Assembly: GCF_024158025.1 (NCBI RefSeq)
Contig: NZ_JAMZEL010000007.1
Span: forward strand, 1-64,000
Direction of reading: 5' to 3'
Length of the DNA stretch: 64,000 bases
Origin: Runella salmonicolor
GTDB taxonomy: Bacteria; Bacteroidota; Bacteroidia; Cytophagales; Spirosomataceae
Positions 42,878 to 49,489 of this stretch are shown here, piece after piece. The notes below the pieces were generated by a model. The model was given only the letters and a program-made list of their open reading frames with translations. It made no database searches and was not told where the DNA came from. Position 1 is the first letter of the stretch, and the number at the start of each line of letters is the position of its first letter. The position numbers and the translations under genes are program-made.

Positions 42878-45229
42878 ATGCTCTACAACTACTTCAAAAT
42901 CGCCTTTCGTAATCTTCGAAAATACAAGCTGTTTTCTTTTATCAACATCTTTGGGCTGGCGTCGGGAATGATGATTTGCCTATTGGCGCTGATTGACATC
43001 AAAGGCTCCTTTGATTATGACAATTTCCATCCGCATCCTGAGCGCACGTATCGGCTACTGACAGATGTAGTCAGCAAAAACAACGACCGCATGGCTTTTG
43101 CCACAACACCACTGCCGCTGGCCGATGTACTAAAAAAAGACTATGACTTCGTGGAAGGTGCTACGCATTTTATTCGGGCTTATGGCGAGTTTGACGACGG
43201 CCGCAAACGCCTCCAACCCATGACCTTTTGGGTAGATGCAGATTTTTTTAGGTTATTTGGTTACCCGATTATTTCAGGAACCGCCGCGACTGCACCTCAA
43301 ACGGCGGTTCTTACCAAGAGTATGGCCGAGAAGTTTTTCGGAAAAGCCAACCCAATCGGGAAAGTGATTCAATATGATGGAGCTGGGGCATTTACCGTGA
43401 CTGGCATCATTGACAATACCACCCTGGGAAGGTCGCACCAAAAGTTTGACATGCTGCTATCGGCCCAAAGCCTGAAAAGCGAAGCCCTCACAGACTGGAA
43501 AAATCATCAGGAAGGCTACACTTATATTCTGCTCAAGCCAGGTATAACGCAGGAGACATTCGAGAAAAGTCTAGCATCGGTGGCGGCCCGTACAACCAAA
43601 ATTATTCAAAATACTAAAATTAATTCCTACCACTTTCGCGCTCAGGCGCTATCGGCCATTGCGCCCTCACATGAAGAGTTGATGCGCGGCACCTACGAAC
43701 CGACCTACGGCAAATTGGCCACGGAAATGGGCGTCGGTTTACTGACCCTTTTACTGGCCGTTTTCAATTACATCAACCTTACACTGGCCCGTTCGCTGAG
43801 CCGGGCGCGGGAGGTGGGCATTCGCAAAGTAGTCGGCGGGCTGCGCTGGCAAGTGATGGCACAGTTTATGGCTGAGTCGGTGATTTTGTCTTTACTAGGA
43901 TTAGCGTTGGCTTTTGTAGGGCTGAAAATGGTAGAACCCATGGTATTTGTGCAGCGTTGGCTCATCGGCGGCGTGAAATGGGGTTGGGAAACGGGTCTGT
44001 TGTTTGTGGTTTTCAGCATTGTAGCGGGCCTGTTGGCAGGATGGGTTCCTGCCCGTATTCTTTCCAATTTTGAACCCGCTCAAGTACTCCGCAGCCACAC
44101 TGGCCTGAAGGTTATTCGGGGAATTTCGTTGCGAAAATCGCTGATTGTGGTGCAATTTGCGGTGTCTTTGTTAGCCATGATTACGCTGTATGTACTAGAT
44201 CGTCAGCAAACCTACATGGCAGAAGGAGATTATGGTTTTGTGCGCCAACAAGTTTTGACGATTCCGCTCCTGCCCGACCAACCCTACGAAAAACTCGCCA
44301 GCGCCATCGACCAACAGGCAGGCGTAGCACACGTGGCGGCCACTTCTGCTCTTTTTGGCTCCCATCCCGATAACCAATGGGCGTATCGCCAACGCGACAA
44401 AAACGATTCAACCCTGATTTATTATTTCTCTATCAACCATGAGTTGATACCTGCTTTGGGGTTAAAGCTGTTGGCAGGAGAGAATTTAAAGCCTACTGAC
44501 GCCTCTAAAAACCAGGTCATTATCAACGAAGAAGCGCTCAAAGGCTTCGGGTTGGGAACGGCCAAAGAGGCCATTGGAAAAACAATTTTACTGACCGATA
44601 ACCGCGAAGTCAGTGTTGCGGGTGTAGTGAAAAATTTCAATTATGCCAGTTTTGTGTGGGCCCTAAAACCATTGATGCTTCAGTATCAACCCGCGCAATT
44701 TCGATTTCTGAACGTAACCATAACGGCTGGTTCCACTACTACCGTTGCCGCCATTGAGAAAGTCTGGAAACAGCTGTATCCTTACGAACCCTTTGCTGGG
44801 CAGTGGTACAACGACTACCTTCTGGAGCGTCATTCTCACGACGATGATAATAATTTTCTGGGCGTTCTGACGGCCATTGCGTTTTCCATTGCCTGCATGG
44901 GTTTACTGGGGATGGTGACCTATAACACCGAAACCCGCACCAAAGAAGTGGGTATCCGGAAAGTAATGGGGGCCGCTGTTCACCAAATTATTTGGAGCCT
45001 ATCCTGGGATTTTGTGCGTTTGCTGCTCATTGCGTCGGCCATTGCTATTCCGTTGGGGTATCTCGCGGGCATGGCTATTTTACTCAATTTTTCGTACCAT
45101 GTTTCCATTGGTATTGAGACCTTTGGGCCTTGTCTTGCGCTGTTGTTTCTCATCGGCGGCCTGACCATCGGCCTTCAAACGTACCGCTCGGCCATTGCCA
45201 ATCCCGTCAAAGCACTCCGTTCAGAATAA
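42878..45229 (+). CDS. FtsX/MacB-type ABC permease (P10)
   Basis: 783 residues, the shortest of the twelve, starting MLYNYFKIAFRNLRKYKLFS. TM1 is in FINIFGLASGMMICLLALID. The first coupling segment is RAREVGIRKVVGGLRWQ, the second RTKEVGIRKVMGAAVHQ, the end NPVKALRSE. It departs from the others in several places, for example GYGFVRQQ-like AEGDYGFVRQQVLTIPLLPD after TM5, a shorter second periplasmic domain and no GRxFS motif (LLAGENLKPTDASKNQ instead). It is transcribed alone: a new operator-promoter set begins 49 bp after its stop codon. Confidence 0.9.
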   Translation: MLYNYFKIAFRNLRKYKLFSFINIFGLASGMMICLLALIDIKGSFDYDNFHPHPERTYRLLTDVVSKNNDRMAFATTPLPLADVLKKDYDFVEGATHFIRAYGEFDDGRKRLQPMTFWVDADFFRLFGYPIISGTAATAPQTAVLTKSMAEKFFGKANPIGKVIQYDGAGAFTVTGIIDNTTLGRSHQKFDMLLSAQSLKSEALTDWKNHQEGYTYILLKPGITQETFEKSLASVAARTTKIIQNTKINSYHFRAQALSAIAPSHEELMRGTYEPTYGKLATEMGVGLLTLLLAVFNYINLTLARSLSRAREVGIRKVVGGLRWQVMAQFMAESVILSLLGLALAFVGLKMVEPMVFVQRWLIGGVKWGWETGLLFVVFSIVAGLLAGWVPARILSNFEPAQVLRSHTGLKVIRGISLRKSLIVVQFAVSLLAMITLYVLDRQQTYMAEGDYGFVRQQVLTIPLLPDQPYEKLASAIDQQAGVAHVAATSALFGSHPDNQWAYRQRDKNDSTLIYYFSINHELIPALGLKLLAGENLKPTDASKNQVIINEEALKGFGLGTAKEAIGKTILLTDNREVSVAGVVKNFNYASFVWALKPLMLQYQPAQFRFLNVTITAGSTTTVAAIEKVWKQLYPYEPFAGQWYNDYLLERHSHDDDNNFLGVLTAIAFSIACMGLLGMVTYNTETRTKEVGIRKVMGAAVHQIIWSLSWDFVRLLLIASAIAIPLGYLAGMAILLNFSYHVSIGIETFGPCLALLFLIGGLTIGLQTYRSAIANPVKALRSE

Positions 45230-45277
45230 TAAAACGATTATATTCTCCGCCCTATTGAATTTACACCCTTTGTCCGC

Positions 45278-45314
45278 TGTCCATCAACGAACAAAGGGTG
45301 TCCATATTCGGACA
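45278..45314. promoter_or_regulatory. Paired TGTCC-N6-GGACA operators before the small-protein/P11 unit
   Basis: The proximal site (45299-45314, TGTCCATATTCGGACA) is perfect. The distal site (45278-45293, TGTCCATCAACGAACA) has one mismatch. Start-to-start spacing is 21 bp. Extra TGTCC half-sites occur at 45271 and 45328. Confidence 0.75.
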
Positions 45315-45369
45315 ATTATTCATTTTTTGTCCACACACAAAACACTGTTAATCAGCCACATTTAGGGTT

Positions 45370-45385
45370 TGGTACAAGGTTTGAG
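45370..45385 (+). promoter_or_regulatory. Sigma-54 (-24/-12) promoter of the small-protein/P11 unit
   Basis: TGGTACAAGGTTTGAG has GG at 45371-45372 and the -12 G at 45383. The GG lies 57 bp after the perfect operator. The predicted start near 45396 rules out the open frame that begins at 45369 and supports ATG 45432. Confidence 0.75.
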
Positions 45386-45431
45386 CTATTGTAAAAACAG
45401 CCATTTTAAAATCATTATTATATTCAAACGT

Positions 45432-45734
45432 ATGGCACACATTGCGATTCCAATTCCTTCTCAGCTCGGAAAACAGGATATTGAAGTGGAGGTTTCCATC
45501 AATGGTCAACGGCAGGCGCTGCACTACCGCGTTGAGTTATTTTATTGGAATGAGTGCGGTATGCCAACCGTCGACCGGGCGGAATGCTTGCGCCATATTC
45601 TTTCTGAGTATGACAAAGACTGGACGCTTTATTATATGGGTTCGCCCACTGAGCAGTTCATTCCGATTACGTTTGTTCGAAAAAAAGAGACTTTGCTGTT
45701 ATCTCCTTTTTTATACTCCTTATTAAACCTTTAA
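45432..45734 (+). CDS. Unrecognised small protein, copy A of tandem pair
   Basis: 100 residues from ATG 45432 (MAHIAIPIPSQLGKQDIEVE). It has no signal peptide, no membrane segment in its main part and no cysteine pattern beyond CGMP and AECLRH. It is 5 bp upstream of a close paralogue; residues 1-80 align without gaps (LHYRVELFYWNECGMPTVDR, then LRHILSEYDKDWTLYYMGSP). The last ~18 residues (KETLLLSPFLYSLLNL) are unrelated to the paralogue and hydrophobic, as if the end has drifted or been replaced. It is the first gene after a sigma-54 promoter. Function unknown. Confidence 0.75.
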   Translation: MAHIAIPIPSQLGKQDIEVEVSINGQRQALHYRVELFYWNECGMPTVDRAECLRHILSEYDKDWTLYYMGSPTEQFIPITFVRKKETLLLSPFLYSLLNL

Positions 45735-45738
45735 ACAC

Positions 45739-46035
45739 ATGGCACATATTGCAATTCCAATTCCGACCCAATTGGGGAAGCAGGACATCGAAATCGAAGT
45801 CACCATCAATGGCCAAAAACAGGCCCTGCACTACCGTGTAGAGCTTTTCTACTGGGAGGATTGCGGTATTCCGACCGTTGACAGAGCCGACTGCCTTCGT
45901 CATATTCTTTCCAAGTACGACCAAGACTGGACGCTCTATTACATCGGCGCACCGACGGATGAATTCGTACCTATTACGTTCGTAAAAAAAGAAGATTTAA
46001 TCAAACAACGACAAATTTTGACGGGCGCAAATTAA
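45739..46035 (+). CDS. Unrecognised small protein, copy B of tandem pair
   Basis: 98 residues (MAHIAIPIPTQLGKQDIEIE). It is predicted cytosolic, mixed alpha/beta, with LHYRVELFYWEDCGIPTVDR, RHILSKYDQDWTLYYIGAPT and a charged tail KKEDLIKQRQILTGAN. The copies differ mostly at synonymous or conservative sites, which argues that both have been under selection. It lies between copy A and permease P11; an R repeat with a terminator-like hairpin fills the 100 bp to P11. I do not recognise the family. A role linked to the permease regulon is only suggested by position. Confidence 0.8.
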   Translation: MAHIAIPIPTQLGKQDIEIEVTINGQKQALHYRVELFYWEDCGIPTVDRADCLRHILSKYDQDWTLYYIGAPTDEFVPITFVKKEDLIKQRQILTGAN

Positions 46036-46040
46036 CCCTC

Positions 46041-46118
46041 GTAGGGGCATTACGTCTGCCCCGAACGCCAACAAACATACAAATGGGCAGGCTTTACTTC
46101 TGCCCCTACATTTTTTTT
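46041..46118. repeat. MITE-like repeat, family R (copy 2)
   Basis: The left end GTAGGGGCATTACGTCTGCC (46041-46060) and right end CTGCCCCTAC (46100-46109) give a terminal inverted repeat GTAGGGGCA/TGCCCCTAC. The right side includes GGGCAG (46085-46090) pairing with CTGCCC and then eight T (46111-46118), a plausible terminator. It lies 18 bp before the P11 start codon. Confidence 0.6.
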
Positions 46119-46135
46119 GTTTTTATCTAACAACC

Positions 46136-48550
46136 ATGATACGCAATTACCTCAAAATCGCCTTCCGCAACTTGTGGAAAAACAAGACCTACCTTTTTAT
46201 CAATTTGATAGGTCTTTCGGTTGCCTTCGGCATCAGCACCTTATTGCTTTTGACGGCATTCGGATTATTGACTTTTGACCAATTTCACGAAGAACAAGGC
46301 GCTGTATACCGCGTTTACCAAAAAGTAATCGAGCCGCAGGGTGAACAATACGGCAACAACATGCCTCTACCCATGCGCGCCGCCCTGAAAGCAGAATACC
46401 CAGAAGTGAAACTAGCGGCACGTATTCTGACCGGAAATGCGCAATTGTTGAAAAGCGACAAGCTCATCAACGAAGTGATTATCTTCACCGACCCCGAATA
46501 CTTTCAGGTTTTTGGGTATAAACTGCTAAAAGGCGATCCCAATAACGCACTGAAGGATTTAAGCAATGTAGTGTTGCGCGAAGACATCGCCAAGAATATT
46601 TTTGGGGACCAAGACCCGATGGGCAAAACCCTCACCATTAATCACGGCAACAAAGAGCAATCATTTTTGGTGACGGGCATTCTGGAAAAAGGCCCAGAAA
46701 ATACCAGTATTGACAATGAAATTCTGGTTCGTATCGAAAATGTCAGTGATTATGGTCTCAATAAAGACCGGTGGGACAACGTTCAACACGCACTTTATCT
46801 TAAACTTGACGAAAAGACATCGTTGGCCGCTTTTGAAAATAGCCTGAAACCTTTCACGGCCAAATATTACAAAGGCAACATCGAGCAACTGAAAAAAGAA
46901 GGAGCCAAACCCGATGCCCGAGGCGAAATCATTAGCACCAGAATTATGGGATTGGCCGACAGCCATTTTGACACCAAAGTAGGCGGGCGCGGGCAGGCCA
47001 TCAACAAAATATATCCCTATACGCTGCTCATTGTCGGTATCGTAATTTTGCTGATTGCGGCCATCAACTTCATCAATTTGTCAATCGCTAAGTCGTTTAC
47101 CCGGGCCAAAGAAGTTGGAATGCGCAAAGCACTCGGGGCCTTTAAGTCTCAGATTGTAGGGCAGTTTTGGGGCGAAGCTTTTCTGATTTGCGTGGCCGCT
47201 TTTGGGGCAGGAATCGTCTTGGCCTATCTGTTTATCCCCCAATATAACGCCATTTTCCGCACGACCCTCTCGCTCGAAATGCTCAAAACTCCCGCCTTGA
47301 TTGGCATTGTTTTGTTGTGCTTTGTCCTCATTACGCTGATTGCGGGTGGTTATCCCGCTTGGGCCGTAACACGGTTCAATACGGTGGAGGTATTGAAAGG
47401 AAAAATTAAAGTAAGCGGCAGCTCGGGGGGGATTCGTAACATGCTCATTATCTTCCAGTTTACGATGTCAGTCTTGCTGATTGCTTGTACGATGATTGTC
47501 TGGACCCAAATCAAGTACCTGCGTTCCAAACCGTTAGGATTTAACACTACCCAAGTATACAGCATTCCGATTGGCCACGAAATCTCGGGCAAGCGTCTTT
47601 TGCAACATTTCCGCACTCGATTGGCCAATCAGCCGCGCATCTTGAGCATGACCGGCTCCGATGTCAATCTGGGACGCGGACAAGACGGCTCTTTTTCTAA
47701 GTCGGTCTTGAGTTTTGAACAAAATGGCAAAAGCATTAAAACCAACATGCGGACGGCAGATTATGAATACGTAAAAACCCTCGATCTGAAGCTGATTGAT
47801 GGACGGGATTTTTCGGAAACATTTGCCACCGATACCGCAGGCGCCGCCGTCATCAATGAAACAATGGCCAAACAATTGGGCGTAAAAAATCCGATTGGGG
47901 TGACGCTCAATACCGAAGAAAAACACAAAGTCATCGGCGTGGTCAGAGACTTTCATTTTGAATCGCTACACCGAGAAATTGAAGCCGTTTCCTTTTTTAT
48001 GAATGGTTTTCCCATCAATTATATTTTCGTCAAAATTGCCCCCGACCACGTGGATGAGACGATTGGCTTATTGCGAAAAACCTACAACGAAGTGGCCCCC
48101 AAATCTGAATTTTTGGGTTCATTCTTGGACGAAAACACCAATAAACAATACCAAAAGGAAGAGCGCATTTCCCAGATATTTTTTAGCGCCGCCACCTTGG
48201 CCATTATTTTATCCTGCTTGGGGCTGTTTGCCATTGCCATCATGGTTATCTCGCAGCGCACCAAAGAAATCGGCGTGCGCAAAGTGTTGGGGGCGTCGGT
48301 CATGAGCATTATGACGCTGTTGTCGTTCGATTTTCTCAAAATGGTGGGCGTTGCCATTCTCATTGCGTCGCCGGCGGCGTGGTGGCTCATGAGTCAGTGG
48401 TTGTCCGATTTTGCTTACCGCACCCCAATTCAGTGGTGGGTATTTGCCCTCACGGCGCTTATCGCCATCGCCATTGCATTTTTGACCGTTAGCTTTCAAG
48501 CCATTCGCGCGGCCCTGACCAATCCGACCACTTCTTTGCGCTCCGAATAA
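46136..48550 (+). CDS. FtsX/MacB-type ABC permease (P11)
   Basis: 804 residues starting MIRNYLKIAFRNLWKNKTYL. TM1 is in GLSVAFGISTLLLLTAFGLL, where the usual GLAIG is changed. The first coupling segment is RAKEVGMRKALGAFKSQ, the second RTKEIGVRKVLGASVMS, the end NPTTSLRSE. The second periplasmic domain contains GSDVNLGRGQDGSFSKSVLS and GRDFSETFATDTAGAAVINE. It follows the two small proteins under the 45370 promoter, unless the R repeat stops transcription first. A terminator follows at 48578. Confidence 0.9.
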   Translation: MIRNYLKIAFRNLWKNKTYLFINLIGLSVAFGISTLLLLTAFGLLTFDQFHEEQGAVYRVYQKVIEPQGEQYGNNMPLPMRAALKAEYPEVKLAARILTGNAQLLKSDKLINEVIIFTDPEYFQVFGYKLLKGDPNNALKDLSNVVLREDIAKNIFGDQDPMGKTLTINHGNKEQSFLVTGILEKGPENTSIDNEILVRIENVSDYGLNKDRWDNVQHALYLKLDEKTSLAAFENSLKPFTAKYYKGNIEQLKKEGAKPDARGEIISTRIMGLADSHFDTKVGGRGQAINKIYPYTLLIVGIVILLIAAINFINLSIAKSFTRAKEVGMRKALGAFKSQIVGQFWGEAFLICVAAFGAGIVLAYLFIPQYNAIFRTTLSLEMLKTPALIGIVLLCFVLITLIAGGYPAWAVTRFNTVEVLKGKIKVSGSSGGIRNMLIIFQFTMSVLLIACTMIVWTQIKYLRSKPLGFNTTQVYSIPIGHEISGKRLLQHFRTRLANQPRILSMTGSDVNLGRGQDGSFSKSVLSFEQNGKSIKTNMRTADYEYVKTLDLKLIDGRDFSETFATDTAGAAVINETMAKQLGVKNPIGVTLNTEEKHKVIGVVRDFHFESLHREIEAVSFFMNGFPINYIFVKIAPDHVDETIGLLRKTYNEVAPKSEFLGSFLDENTNKQYQKEERISQIFFSAATLAIILSCLGLFAIAIMVISQRTKEIGVRKVLGASVMSIMTLLSFDFLKMVGVAILIASPAAWWLMSQWLSDFAYRTPIQWWVFALTALIAIAIAFLTVSFQAIRAALTNPTTSLRSE

Positions 48551-48577
48551 GGCTCAAAGAGAAATTCTACCCATTCC

Positions 48578-48622
48578 ATTCCAAGTCTTGATTTCTCAGA
48601 AGTCAGGCTTGGAATTTTTTTT
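48578..48622 (+). terminator. Intrinsic terminator after P11
   Basis: ATTCCAAG (48578-48585) pairs with CTTGGAAT (48608-48615), with further partial pairing inside the 22-nt loop, then a T run. Confidence 0.7.
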
Positions 48623-48707
48623 ATAGAAATTACCCATCGATTGGCTTTCTTTCTTCGGATTACAACTTTTTATTCTCCAATTTCGTCTTAGCTAAAAAAC
48701 GACTAAG

Positions 48708-49073
48708 ATGAAACCGATTACATTTCTCAACCTATTGCTGTTGGCGGTTACTTTTGGCTGTTCCTCCAAAGTTCAGCCTCAGGAAACGACGATTGCCAAG
48801 GCTAAACTGGTCAATGCACTAGCCGTTGATGGCTGCGATTGGCACTTTACCGTTGACTTGAAGGATGAAATGGTCTCTTACTTACCGAGCGACTCGTCGA
48901 AGGAAAAAGTAAATTCTATCATTCAGGCCGCCACTGCCCAGTACGGAGTGTATTCGGTGGAGGTAGAAATGAAATACACGCTTACGGGCAAAAAACAAAC
49001 CGTCAAATGCGGCTGGGGAAAAACCAATGAAATGGACGAAATTGAGATTTCAGAAATACGCATAACACGCTGA
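48708..49073 (+). CDS. Small lipoprotein of unknown function
   Basis: A 121-residue protein with a lipobox (LLLLAVTFGCSSKVQ, Cys at about 18). The mature part contains VDGCDWHFTVDLKDEMVSYL and VEVEMKYTLTGKKQTVKCGW, with two cysteines (DGCDW and VKCGW) that could form a disulphide. I do not recognise the family. It precedes a Kazal-type lipoprotein by 30 bp, so the two are probably co-transcribed. Confidence 0.7.
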   Translation: MKPITFLNLLLLAVTFGCSSKVQPQETTIAKAKLVNALAVDGCDWHFTVDLKDEMVSYLPSDSSKEKVNSIIQAATAQYGVYSVEVEMKYTLTGKKQTVKCGWGKTNEMDEIEISEIRITR

Positions 49074-49103
49074 TGACATAGATTCAAATAATTCCAAAAT
49101 CCC

Positions 49104-49319
49104 ATGAAAAAAGTATTTGCTACCGTTTTGATTGCGGCCTTGGCGGGTTGTCAGAAAGAAGAAGTAGCCAACGAATGTGTGGAAAAACCAGACAACGGAA
49201 TGGCATGTTATACCCTGTATGACCCAGTTTGTGGGTGCAACGGCAAAACTTACGGAAACTCCTGCGAGGCAGGCCGGGTAGGTATTGCCATTGTTTCAAA
49301 GGGAGAATGTAAAAAGTAA
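49104..49319 (+). CDS. Kazal-type protease-inhibitor-like lipoprotein
   Basis: A 71-residue protein: a lipobox signal (LIAALAGCQKEE, Cys at about 16) followed by a single Kazal-like domain with six cysteines. The pattern is ANECVEK, GMACYTLYDPVCGCNGKTYG, NSCEAG and SKGECKK. VCGCNGKTYGNSCEA is the signature of Kazal inhibitors of serine proteases. In bacteria such domains are rare but are found in Bacteroidota lipoproteins. The likely role is protection at the cell surface against proteases. It lies between the other lipoprotein and the R repeat before P12. Confidence 0.85.
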   Translation: MKKVFATVLIAALAGCQKEEVANECVEKPDNGMACYTLYDPVCGCNGKTYGNSCEAGRVGIAIVSKGECKK

Positions 49320-49333
49320 TTGCTCCCCTCAAT

Positions 49334-49411
49334 GTAGGGGGCATTACGTCTGCCCAATTTTACGCAGGAAGAAGGCAGAAGCAACCAGACGCCGTGCGGC
49401 CCTGCCCCTAC
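49334..49411. repeat. MITE-like repeat, family R (copy 3)
   Basis: Ends GTAGGGGGCATTACGTCTGC (49334-49353) and CTGCCCCTAC (49402-49411). The left end matches copy 2 over GCATTACGTCTGCCC. It lies between the Kazal gene and P12. The internal sequences of the three copies are different. Confidence 0.55.
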
Positions 49412-49446
49412 ATTCCCTTTAAGGTTTTTTAACAAACCCCAAAAAC

Positions 49447-49488
49447 GTTTTGTACGTACCTTGCAAGGCCATTTTAAACGTACAAAAC
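49447..49488. promoter_or_regulatory. Inverted repeat ending at the P12 start codon
   Basis: GTTTTGTACG (49447-49456) and CGTACAAAAC (49479-49488) are perfect 10-bp arms with a 22-nt loop. The right arm ends 1 bp before ATG 49490. It could be an operator, or a hairpin that limits translation of P12. Confidence 0.5.
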
Positions 49489-49489
49489 T

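Noticed and set aside
49447..49462. TTGTACGTACCTTGCA before P12 as a sixth sigma-54 promoter.
   Set aside because: The invariant GG of the -24 element is TG and there is no TGTCC-N6-GGACA site upstream.
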